Source of the DNA: Kribbella soli
Lineage (GTDB): Bacteria > Actinomycetota > Actinomycetes > Propionibacteriales > Kribbellaceae
NCBI RefSeq assembly: GCF_004331345.1
Contig: NZ_SJJZ01000001.1
Location: 1,364,001-1,428,000 of the forward strand
DNA: 64,000 bases
Reading direction: 5' to 3'
Below are positions 52,407 to 59,902 of this stretch, piece after piece; position 1 is the stretch's first letter; each line of letters starts with the position of its first letter. The notes under the pieces were generated by a model. That model searched no databases, was not told the origin of the DNA, and saw only the letters and a program-made list of their open reading frames with translations. Both the position numbers and the translations under genes were made by a program.

Positions 52407-53284
52407 GTTCGCTCCAGCAACTCGTTCGCCAGCGCCTTACCCAGAGACACCGGGTCGTCCACCGGCCCGTTCGCGGAGAGCCGCCGTACGCCGTCGTCCT
52501 GGCCGAGCGCGCCCCGCAGCCAGAGCTCGGGACCGTCCTCACCCTCGACCACTTCGGCAAGCGCGCCGACCGGAGCCGTGCACCCTGCCTCCAGCGTGGC
52601 CATCAGTTGCCGTTCCGCCGTCACCGCCACGCGGGTCGCCGGGTCCTCCAGCGGGGCCAGCGCAGCCAGTACGTCGGTGTCGTCCGCGCGGCACTCGATG
52701 CCCAGGGCACCTTGTCCCGGTGCGGGCAGCACCTGGATCGGGTCCAGGGTCTCGGTCACCTCGGCGAGCCGTCCCAGCCGGGACAAGCCTGCCCTCGCGA
52801 GCACCACGGCGTCCAACTTGCCGTCGGTGACCAAGCCGATCCGGGTGTCCACGTTGCCGCGGATCCCGGTGCACTCGACGCCGAGACCGAGCGCGTCGAG
52901 CTGCGCGACGCGCCGTGCGGCGCCGGTGCCGACCAGAGCGCCGTGCGGCAGTTCGCCGAGCGTCAGGCCGTCGCGGGCGACGAGGACGTCGCGCGGGTCC
53001 TCGCGGACCGGGATGGCGCCGAGCGTCAGACCGTCGAGCGGCGTGGTCGGCAGGTCCTTCAAGGAGTGCACGGCGATGTCGATCTCGTGGGCCAGCAGTG
53101 CGTCGCGCAGTGCGCTGACGAAGATGCCGGTGCCGCCGATCTGCTCGACCGGTGCGCGGTTGACGTCGCCGGTGGTCGTGATCAGGACGAGCTCGACCTC
53201 GTGACCGAGGGCGCGCAGCTGGTCGGCCACGATGGTCGACTGCGCGGTCGCCAGCTTGGAGCGGCGGGTGCCGAGCCGGATCAT
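52403..53284 (-). CDS. hemC: Porphobilinogen deaminase (hydroxymethylbilane synthase)
   Basis: 293 residues. The N-terminal IRLGTRRSKLATAQ and the SLKDLPT loop are diagnostic, and Cys235 in LEAGCTAPVGAL carries the dipyrromethane cofactor. It builds hydroxymethylbilane from four porphobilinogens for the HemD domain encoded next. Four-base overlaps with hemA upstream and hemD downstream show tight translational coupling. Confidence 0.96.
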   Translation of the reverse strand: MIRLGTRRSKLATAQSTIVADQLRALGHEVELVLITTTGDVNRAPVEQIGGTGIFVSALRDALLAHEIDIAVHSLKDLPTTPLDGLTLGAIPVREDPRDVLVARDGLTLGELPHGALVGTGAARRVAQLDALGLGVECTGIRGNVDTRIGLVTDGKLDAVVLARAGLSRLGRLAEVTETLDPIQVLPAPGQGALGIECRADDTDVLAALAPLEDPATRVAVTAERQLMATLEAGCTAPVGALAEVVEGEDGPELWLRGALGQDDGVRRLSANGPVDDPVSLGKALANELLERT

Positions 53285-54603
53285 GCCTGCTCACCTCCGG
53301 TCGCCGTCGAGTCGGCGCGGGTGTTGCTCGTCTCGGCCGGCGTCTTCGCGGCCGTGACCGCATCCACGGCCGCCTGGTCGAGCGCGAACAGTTGCCGCAG
53401 CGCGTCGGCGTACGTCGGTCCGCCCGGATCGCCGCCGAGCTCCTTCACCCGGACGGTCGGGTTGTGCAGCACCTTGTCGACGACGCGACGGATGGTCCGC
53501 TCGACCTCGTGCCGCTCGTGCTCGTCGAGCTCGGGCAGCCGGCGCTCGAGACGGGCCAGCTCCGAGTCGACCAGCGAGCTCGCCATCGCCCGCAGCGCGA
53601 CCACGGTCGGCGCCACCGAAGCGGCCCGGCGCGTCGCCTCGAACGAACCGGTCTCCTCGCCGACGATCCGGCGTACCTCGTCGATGTCGGCCTGGCTGCC
53701 GCCCGCCGTACCGATCAGGTCGGCCAGCGTGATCAGCGTGACGCCGGGGATCCGGGCTGCCTCAGGAGAAACGTCCCGCGGCAGCGCGATGTCGAGGACG
53801 CCGAGCGGCCGGCCGTCGGTCGCGTCGCGGATCGTCTCGGCGGTCAGTACGACGCCGCGCGCGCCGGTGCAGGACACGACCAGGTCAGCGTCGCGCAATG
53901 CTTCGGGCACATCCGCCAGGCGGATCGCCGTACCGCCGATCCGGTCGGTCAGCGCGACCGCGCGGTCGTAGTTGCGGTTGGCAATGGTTACGGTCTTCGC
54001 GCCGCCGTTGAGCAGGGTCTGGGCAGCCAGCGATGCCATCGAGCCGGCGCCGACGACCAGTGCCCGTCGACCCTCGAAGCCGCCCACCGCGTCCAGCCCG
54101 GCCGAGACGACCGAGCGGCCGGCCGAGTCGATCCCGGTTTCGGTGCGAGCCCGCTTGCCGACCCGCAACGCGTGCTGGAACAGGGCGTTCAGGTCGGTGC
54201 CGATGGTCTCCAGGTCCTGGCCGACGCGCAGCGTCTCCTTCACCTGGCCGAGGATCTGGCTCTCGCCGACGACCATCGAGTCCAGCCCGACCGCGACCTG
54301 GAACAGGTGCGCGACGGCGCCTTCCTCGAAGTGCACGTACAGGTGCTCGGCCAGATCCAGCAGCGGTACGCCGGTGACGTCGGACAGGATCGCTGTGACC
54401 TCGTCCATCCCGGCGTGGAACCGGTCGACGGTCGCGTAGACCTCGGTCCGGTTGCAGGTGGCAAGGACCGCGGACTCCGCGACGGCCGCGGAGTTCCGCA
54501 CCGCCAGGGCCAGCTTGGTCGCCGCGTCCGCGTCGAGCGCGACCCGCTCCAGTACGTCGATGGCAGCGGAACGGTGACTGATGCCGACCACGAGGTAGCT
54601 CAT
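53281..54603 (-). CDS. hemA: Glutamyl-tRNA reductase
   Basis: 440 residues. The catalytic Cys50 lies in AVLATCNRTEVYA, the conserved SSQILGQVKE-type loop appears as GESQILGQVKETL, and the NADPH domain shows RRALVVGAGSMASLAA. The C-terminal dimerisation helices follow. It makes glutamate-1-semialdehyde, which HemL (at 6-7.3 kb) converts to aminolevulinate; this is the usual control point of the pathway. It overlaps rex by 4 bases, consistent with redox control by Rex. Confidence 0.96.
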   Translation of the reverse strand: MSYLVVGISHRSAAIDVLERVALDADAATKLALAVRNSAAVAESAVLATCNRTEVYATVDRFHAGMDEVTAILSDVTGVPLLDLAEHLYVHFEEGAVAHLFQVAVGLDSMVVGESQILGQVKETLRVGQDLETIGTDLNALFQHALRVGKRARTETGIDSAGRSVVSAGLDAVGGFEGRRALVVGAGSMASLAAQTLLNGGAKTVTIANRNYDRAVALTDRIGGTAIRLADVPEALRDADLVVSCTGARGVVLTAETIRDATDGRPLGVLDIALPRDVSPEAARIPGVTLITLADLIGTAGGSQADIDEVRRIVGEETGSFEATRRAASVAPTVVALRAMASSLVDSELARLERRLPELDEHERHEVERTIRRVVDKVLHNPTVRVKELGGDPGGPTYADALRQLFALDQAAVDAVTAAKTPAETSNTRADSTATGGEQA

Positions 54604-55355
54604 GCGCCGACACCTCCCCCGACACTCGGGAGATCCGTCATACCGTTCATCGCTGGTAGTTCGGGCACCTGGGGAAGCGCCGCCTCTCCGGACTTTCGTT
54701 GTTCGTGGTACGCCAGGATCTGCAGCTCGATCGAGAGGTCCACCTTGCGGATGTCGACGCCGTCGGGCACGGACAGCACCACGGGCGCGAAGTTCAGGAT
54801 GCTGGTCACGCCGGCGGCGACCAGTCGGTCGCAGACTTCCTGCGCGGGACCGGCGGGCGTGGTGATGACCCCGATCGAGACCCGGTCGGCCTCGACGATC
54901 TCCTCGAGCTGGGCGAAGTCGCGGACCTCCATGTCACCGATCCGCTCGCCGACCAGGTTGGGGTCGGCGTCGAGCAGGGCGACGATCCGGAAGCCGCGGG
55001 TGCCGAAGCCCGAGTAGTTCGCCAGCGCGTGGCCCAGGTTTCCGATCCCGACGATGACCACGGCCCAGTCCTGGGTGACGCCGATCTCGCGGGCGATCTG
55101 GTACCGCAGGTACTCCACGTCGTACCCGACGCCGCGGGTGCCGTAGGAGCCCAGGTAGGACAGGTCCTTGCGGAGCTTGGCCGAGTTGACGCCGGCCGCG
55201 GTCGCCAGGTCCTCGCTCGACGCGGTCGCGATGCCACTGTCCGAGAGCGCGGTCAGGGCCCGCAGGTAGACCGGCAAGCGCGCGACAGTCGCCTCGGGGA
55301 TGCCGCGTTCGGTTCTCGTCGGCGGGCCGGGGCGACGGCTGCTGGCACGCGTCAC
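54600..55355 (-). CDS. rex: Redox-sensing transcriptional repressor Rex
   Basis: 251 residues. The N-terminal winged helix (ATVARLPVYLRALTALSD, SAKLRKDLSYLGSYGTRGVGY) binds DNA, and the Rossmann domain (WAVVIVGIGNLGHALANY) senses the NADH/NAD ratio. In Streptomyces, Rex represses rex-hemACD and respiratory genes until NADH rises. Here it leads the same operon. A Rex-like site lies 65-82 bases upstream of the start. Confidence 0.95.
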   Translation of the reverse strand: MTRASSRRPGPPTRTERGIPEATVARLPVYLRALTALSDSGIATASSEDLATAAGVNSAKLRKDLSYLGSYGTRGVGYDVEYLRYQIAREIGVTQDWAVVIVGIGNLGHALANYSGFGTRGFRIVALLDADPNLVGERIGDMEVRDFAQLEEIVEADRVSIGVITTPAGPAQEVCDRLVAAGVTSILNFAPVVLSVPDGVDIRKVDLSIELQILAYHEQRKSGEAALPQVPELPAMNGMTDLPSVGGGVGA

Positions 55356-55419
55356 AATTCTCCTGGGAGCGGTTGGTTCACCGCGGTCTGACGGCCGGCG
55401 GCTCTCTTACTCTAGGAGC

Positions 55420-55437
55420 TTGTGAACGTGAGAACAA
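55420..55437. promoter_or_regulatory. Rex operator-like site upstream of rex
   Basis: TTGTGAACGTGAGAACAA has a perfect TTGTGAA left half-site; the right half AGAACAA matches the ideal TTCACAA at 4 of 7. Its position fits autoregulation of rex-hemACDB. Confidence 0.5.
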
Positions 55438-55455
55438 AATCGGCGGAAGTGACCC

Positions 55456-55692
55456 CTACCTCATCAGGGCCTTTCGCAGTCTGGCGGGGTCGACCCGCCA
55501 GAAGTCGTGTTGCTTCCCGTCCACGAACGTGACCGGGATCTGTTCGCCGTACTGCGTGAACAGCCGGTCGTCCTGCGTGATGTCCACCTCGGACCAGTCC
55601 GCACCCGACTCGGCGCAGACCGCCCGGATGATCTCCCGCGCGTCGTCACAGAGGTGACAGCCGGGCTTCCCGTACATCACCACCCGGCTCAT
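55456..55692 (-). CDS. Glutaredoxin family protein
   Basis: 78 residues from the ATG at 55692, which overlaps the stop of the upstream acyl-CoA synthetase gene (ATGA). The redox motif is MYGKPGCHLCDDAREII (CHLC), and the cis-proline stretch is QIPVTFVDGK. It is probably a small thiol-disulfide oxidoreductase. A glutaredoxin-like gene sits upstream of hemA in mycobacteria too (Rv0508), so the linkage is conserved. Confidence 0.9.
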   Translation of the reverse strand: MSRVVMYGKPGCHLCDDAREIIRAVCAESGADWSEVDITQDDRLFTQYGEQIPVTFVDGKQHDFWRVDPARLRKALMR

Positions 55693-57137
55693 CGGTCCGC
55701 CTCCCGGAGCCGGCCCTTCGCGACCTTGCCGGTGACCGAGTGCGGCAGGTAGTCCACCACCTCGATCTCGACCGGGCACTTGAACCGCGCCAGCCGGCCC
55801 TCGGCGTACTCCCGGACCGCGGTCACGTCGACCGATGCGTCCGGCAACGGCACCACGAAGGCCTTGACCGCCTCGCCGGTCTCCTCGGACGGTACGCCGA
55901 TGACCGCGGCCTCCCGTACGCCGGGAGCGGCGACCAGCACGTCCTCGACCTCGCTCGGGAAGACGTTGAACCCGGACACGATGACAAGCTCCCGCAGCCG
56001 GTCGACCAGGAACAGGTCGCCGTCCGGGTCCAGGAACCCGACGTCGCCGGTCCGGTACCAGCCCTCCGCGTCGGGGCCGTCCACACCGTCCGGCCAGTAG
56101 CCGGAGAACAGGTTGCCGCCCCGGATCAGGATCTCGCCGGGGTCGTCGCCCTCGACGTCCTCGCCCTGCTCGTCGGCGATCCGGACCTCGACGTTCGGCA
56201 GCGGGCGACCGACCGAGCCGGGCTTCGGCTCGGCCTCGCCCAGGGTCGTGGTGACACCCGGGGACGCCTCGGTCAGGCCGTATCCCTGGTGGACGTGCAG
56301 CCCGGCGGCCTGCTCGAAGCGGTCCGCGAGCGCGCGATCCAGCGTGGACGCGCCGGTCAGCACGACCTTGACGGTCTTCAGCGCCTCCCGCAGATCGGAG
56401 CGGGTCAGCAGCGCGTGCAGTGCGGGCGGAGCGAGCGGCAGCCGCGTCACGCCGTACCGGCCGACCAGACCGAGGGTCTCCTCGGGGTCGAACCGCTGCT
56501 CGACGACGAGCGCGGCGCCGGTGGCGACCGCCCAGCCGAGGACCGCGTTCAGACCGAACGCGTGGAACATCGGGAGCACCCCGAGCACCACGTCCTCGGG
56601 CCCCATCCGGTCCTCGCCGAGCTCGCTGAGGTTCCGCACGTTCGCCGCGAGGGCGCGATGGGTGAGCATCGCGGCGCGCGGATCTCCACTGGTTCCGGAC
56701 GTGTAGAGCAGCACCGCGAGCGTCTCGGGATCCTTCGACGGAGGTAACGGAGCGTCACCCTGGAGCTCGTCGGGCGCCACCGTACGGACGCCCTCGAACC
56801 GGTCCGCGAGCCCCGGTCCGGCGATTGCCAGGCGGGCTCCGGAGTGTGCCGTGACGGCCGCCAGCTCAGGCTTGGTGAGCCCGGTGTTCAGCGGTACGGC
56901 GACCAGTCCGGCCCGGAGAATGCCCAGGTAGGACGTGACGAACTCGATGCTGTTGGCAACCAGGAGCAGCACCCGGTACCCAGGCACCAACCCGGCTGCG
57001 GCGAGCCCCTGCGCGGTCCGGTCGACGGCCTGGTCGAGCTCGCTCCAGGTCAGCCGCCGATCCCCGTCGACCAGCGCGGGACGCTCGCCATGACGTTGCG
57101 CTGTGTCACGAAGAATGTCCGCGAAATTCACGTTCAC
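55689..57137 (-). CDS. AMP-binding acyl-CoA synthetase/ligase
   Basis: 482 residues from a GTG at 57137. The adenylation motifs are in order: LLYTSGTSGDPRAAMLTHRA (P-loop), GYGLTEASPGVT, GWYRTGDVGFLDPDG, RLRELVIVSGFNVFPSEVED and the C-terminal PHSVTGKVAKGRL with its catalytic Lys. It activates a carboxylic acid, probably a fatty acid, as acyl-AMP and then acyl-CoA. It is co-transcribed with the glutaredoxin gene. The substrate is not evident. Confidence 0.92.
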   Translation of the reverse strand: MNVNFADILRDTAQRHGERPALVDGDRRLTWSELDQAVDRTAQGLAAAGLVPGYRVLLLVANSIEFVTSYLGILRAGLVAVPLNTGLTKPELAAVTAHSGARLAIAGPGLADRFEGVRTVAPDELQGDAPLPPSKDPETLAVLLYTSGTSGDPRAAMLTHRALAANVRNLSELGEDRMGPEDVVLGVLPMFHAFGLNAVLGWAVATGAALVVEQRFDPEETLGLVGRYGVTRLPLAPPALHALLTRSDLREALKTVKVVLTGASTLDRALADRFEQAAGLHVHQGYGLTEASPGVTTTLGEAEPKPGSVGRPLPNVEVRIADEQGEDVEGDDPGEILIRGGNLFSGYWPDGVDGPDAEGWYRTGDVGFLDPDGDLFLVDRLRELVIVSGFNVFPSEVEDVLVAAPGVREAAVIGVPSEETGEAVKAFVVPLPDASVDVTAVREYAEGRLARFKCPVEIEVVDYLPHSVTGKVAKGRLREADR

Positions 57138-57499
57138 CAGGCGAGTCTGTCACGGCCGGGAGTCGCTCCGGGACCAACCGTCTTTCACAGAACGGTTGCA
57201 GCGGAGCGTAACCACCGATATACAGGTGACTTCGCGAGCGCGCTTCTGCTGAACCTCACACTGCAGAAACCCGCCCGCGGCGGGGACCTACATGCGCAAT
57301 GCACCACCCCCCGACAGCAGGCTGCTCCGTATCGCGGAGGCAGGCCGCTGGCGCATTCGTGACCATCGGACCGGACGGAAGGCGGCACGCCCCAGCCTGT
57401 TGACAGCACGTATCTGAGCAGTAACGTTCAGTGCTGTCCCAGTCGCTGTGGCCATTCGCGGATGTGTCGAACGACGTGTCAGTTGAACGGGGAGAACAC
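57138..57499. other. Divergent intergenic region upstream of the sigma factor gene
   Basis: 362 bases. It holds the predicted sigma factor promoter at 57400-57427 and an 8-base inverted repeat around it. A frame of 41 codons (57292-57417) is open with a weak ribosome site, but overlaps the promoter and is not called. Nothing else was recognised. Confidence 0.6.
57400..57427 (+). promoter_or_regulatory. Predicted promoter of the BldN-like sigma factor gene
   Basis: A perfect TTGACA -35 box at 57400-57405 and a TAACGT -10 box at 57422-57427 are spaced 16 bases. GACAGCAC (57402-57409) and GTGCTGTC (57431-57438) form an inverted repeat across it, a possible operator. Confidence 0.55.
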
Positions 57500-58072
57500 T
57501 TGACCACGCCGGAGCCAAGCCCGGACGGGATGAGACGTGCAGAGCTCGTCGATCGCGCCCAGGCCGGGGACGTCGGTGCCTTCGGTGAGCTGTACGACGA
57601 GTACTCGCTCACCGTCTATCGCTACATCTACGCACGGGTGTCGTCCTCGGCACTCGCCGAGGACCTGACCAGCGAGACCTTCGTCCGGGCGCTCCGCGCG
57701 CTGGACTCGTTCCGTTGGCAGGGCCGGGACTTCGGCGCCTGGCTGGTGACGATCGCCCGGAACCTGATCACCGACCACTACAAGTCGGGCCGGGTCCGGC
57801 TCGAGGTGGTCACCGACGAGATCGAGACCCACGACCGGCAGACCGAAGGCCCGGAGATCGACGTGCTGGCCGCGGCCACCGCCGAGGTACTCCGGGACGC
57901 GGTCGCCGGCCTGCCCGACGAGCAGCGCGACTGCCTGACGATGCGGTTCTTCGCCGGTCTGTCGATCGCCGAGACGGCCAAGGCGCTGGAGAAATCCGAG
58001 GGCGCCGTCAAGCAACTCCAACTAAGGGCCGTACGGCACTTGGCGAAGGTTATCCCCAAGGACTTGAGATGA
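57500..58072 (+). CDS. bldN: ECF sigma factor, BldN-like
   Basis: 190 residues from a TTG at 57500, chosen for GGGGAG 5 bases before it. Region 2 is AFGELYDEYSLTVYRYIYAR to LAEDLTSETFVRALRALDSF, with WQGRDFGAWLVTIARNLITDHYKS; region 4 is AGLSIAETAKALEKSEGAVK. These closely resemble streptomycete BldN, which activates aerial growth genes. The synteny agrees: in Streptomyces, bldN and its anti-sigma partner lie beside rex-hemACD. The gene symbol rests on this resemblance. Confidence 0.82.
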   Translation: MTTPEPSPDGMRRAELVDRAQAGDVGAFGELYDEYSLTVYRYIYARVSSSALAEDLTSETFVRALRALDSFRWQGRDFGAWLVTIARNLITDHYKSGRVRLEVVTDEIETHDRQTEGPEIDVLAAATAEVLRDAVAGLPDEQRDCLTMRFFAGLSIAETAKALEKSEGAVKQLQLRAVRHLAKVIPKDLR

Positions 58073-58178
58073 GGCGGATGACAACGAACGTCTTTCGTAA
58101 CCCGTCAGGGAGTTACCTCGTTTGCCTGGTGAGGACCTGTCGGTGACCCCGACTGGCCATTGAGGAGAACGAGAACTC

Positions 58179-59399
58179 ATGAGTGACCTGCACAGGGCTC
58201 GAGCGCGCGCGGAGGCATTCGCGCACGCCGTCGATCACGGGCCCCGTCACTCCACGCGACTGGGCGACGACCCCGAGTTACTGGAAGCTGTGGAACTGGT
58301 CGGACGGCTGAGGACCGCCGGCGCAGTTGCACCGCGACCGGAGTTCAGTGCCGAGCTGCGGCACCGCCTGTTGGAGCAGGCGGCGGCGCGCGCGGCGACC
58401 ACTGCGACTCCGTTGACGGTGCACACCGCACCAGACGACTCGGACGACCCGCCGGGTAGCGAGGACGTTGGCGCGTCCGTGACAGATATCCGTCGTCGCC
58501 AGGGCCGGAGGATCCGGCTCGTGGCCAGCACCGCCGCGCTGGTGCTGCTCGGAGGTGGCATCGGTTCCGCTGCCGCCGCTCAGCAGGCCATGCCCGGCGA
58601 CACGTTGTACGGAATGAAGCGCAGCATCGAGAACGTGGCGACCAACGTCGGAGTCGGCGACGACTCCCGCGGCCGGCGCGATCTCGAGCACGCGATGACC
58701 CGATTGTCCGAAGTCCAGGAGCTGGCCGGTAACGGCGGCTCGGTGGGCACGATCAACGCGACACTGGACGACTTCTCGGCACAGTCCCGCAAGGGCGTGT
58801 CCCGACTGGTCGCGTCGTACCAGCAGGACAACGACGAGAGTTCGATCACCGCGATCACGGCGTTCATCACCAGCGCCCGCCAGGCTTTGGTCGAGCTCGC
58901 GCCGAAACTCCCGCCGGAGTCGCTGAAGTCCGGGGTCGAGGCACTCGCCACGATCGAGCAGCTGGCGCAGCACACCTCGGCGGCATGCCCGAAGTGTGCG
59001 GCACCGAAGCCGTCTGGCTCGCCGAGCACCGGCACCAACAACAACCAGCCGAACCGCACCACCCCCGGCACCAGCCCCGAGTCGAGCAACCCGGTCAAGG
59101 CGTCGTCGAGCCCCAAGGCGTCGGCAACAACAGTTCCGACACCGGTCGACTCGACCACGCTGCAGCCGAGCACCGTGCCGACCAAGCTGCCGAACACGAC
59201 CATCGTGGAGTCCACCGCTCCGCCTCCGACCAGCCTGAAGACGCCACCTGTGCCGTCGTCGTCAAACTCGCCGATTGCGACGCCCACCGTGCTGCCTTCA
59301 CTGACCCCGACCACGCCGTCCTGGCCGTGGCCGTTCCCGACCACACCACTGATCAACCTGCCCGGAGTCATCCAAACCCTCTTCCCACCCTGGAAGTAG
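58179..59399 (+). CDS. DUF5667 membrane protein, probable RsbN-like anti-sigma factor
   Basis: 406 residues. A cytoplasmic helical part (about 1-100) with an anti-sigma-like start is followed by one membrane helix (about 108-130; RLVASTAALVLLGGGIGSAAA) and an extracytoplasmic DUF5667 domain with MPGDTLYGMKRSIENVA. An extracellular CPKC motif lies near residue 270, then a Ser/Thr/Pro-rich tail of about 110 residues. It follows the sigma gene by about 105 bases. The position matches rsbN, whose product holds BldN at the membrane. Direct binding is inferred. Confidence 0.78.
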   Translation: MSDLHRARARAEAFAHAVDHGPRHSTRLGDDPELLEAVELVGRLRTAGAVAPRPEFSAELRHRLLEQAAARAATTATPLTVHTAPDDSDDPPGSEDVGASVTDIRRRQGRRIRLVASTAALVLLGGGIGSAAAAQQAMPGDTLYGMKRSIENVATNVGVGDDSRGRRDLEHAMTRLSEVQELAGNGGSVGTINATLDDFSAQSRKGVSRLVASYQQDNDESSITAITAFITSARQALVELAPKLPPESLKSGVEALATIEQLAQHTSAACPKCAAPKPSGSPSTGTNNNQPNRTTPGTSPESSNPVKASSSPKASATTVPTPVDSTTLQPSTVPTKLPNTTIVESTAPPPTSLKTPPVPSSSNSPIATPTVLPSLTPTTPSWPWPFPTTPLINLPGVIQTLFPPWK

Positions 59400-59420
59400 C
59401 AGGACCCCGAGCACCCCGCA

Positions 59421-59544
59421 GCCCCCGGCACAAGCAACAGGTGCCGGGGGCTGCGTCGTCCGCCCCTGGCACAAGCACCACGCGCCGGGGGGCTGCGTCG
59501 TCTCCCCCCGGCACAAGCACCACGCCCCGGGAGCTGAGTCATCC
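59421..59544 (+). repeat. Three tandem 41-42 base copies carrying terminator-like hairpins
   Basis: Copies begin at 59421, 59462 and 59504. The first has perfect 11-base arms (GCCCCCGGCAC and GTGCCGGGGGC) with a 9-base loop, 21 bases after the DUF5667 gene stop, so it is probably the operon terminator. The next two are degenerate duplicates. Confidence 0.75.
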
Positions 59545-59680
59545 GCCCCTGGCCACATCACCTCCGGCCGGGCGCACCGCCTCCCGCTCCGCGGGCACCG
59601 CCTCCCCGCCCCGCGCACACCGCCGGCGTACTCCGCTCCCCGCCCCGCACCGTTTGCCCACCCCGCCGGCGTGCTGCATT

Positions 59681-59759
59681 CGAGGGGATATCCCCTCGTG
59701 TTGTGGGTTCTCCCCTCGTGTACCAACGAAGAACCCACAACAGGAGGGGATATCCCCTC
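59681..59759. repeat. Palindromic module: palindrome, inverted repeat, palindrome
   Basis: CGAGGGGATATCCCCTCG (59681-59698, perfect 18-base palindrome) and GAGGGGATATCCCCTC (59744-59759) flank a 12-base inverted repeat GTTGTGGGTTCT/AGAACCCACAAC (59700-59711, 59730-59741). It resembles a small palindromic mobile repeat or paired operators. Confidence 0.75.
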
Positions 59760-59801
59760 TTCTGCTCCTACGGGTGGAACGGTAGTTGGGCCACGGGACC
59801 A

Positions 59802-59875
59802 GCGCGGAGCGGGAGGTGCTGCGCGGAGCGGGAGGTGCTGCGCGGAGCGGGAGGTGCTGCGCGGAGCGGGAGGTG
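59802..59875. repeat. 19-base tandem repeat, about 3.9 copies
   Basis: GCGCGGAGCGGGAGGTGCT is repeated exactly at 59802, 59821 and 59840, with 17 bases of a fourth copy at 59859. It lies just past the stop of the minus-strand acyltransferase gene. Confidence 0.9.
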
Positions 59876-59902
59876 GGTGAGGAACCGGGCGCGGGTGGGG
59901 CG

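Larger units (their letters stand above)
59400..59902. other. 503-base repeat-rich non-coding region
   Basis: No gene is seen. It contains tandem terminator-like hairpins, a palindromic module and a 19-base tandem repeat, listed separately. The stretch 59551-59640 is strongly C-rich on the plus strand. At 59580-59593, CCTCCCGCTCCGCG is the exact complement of the 19-base repeat core 220 bases downstream, so a long-range stem is possible. Confidence 0.75.

Noticed and set aside
57292..57417. A 41-codon open frame upstream of the sigma factor gene
   Set aside because: It has only a weak ribosome site and overlaps the predicted TTGACA promoter. The translation is Arg-rich without similarity to anything recognised.
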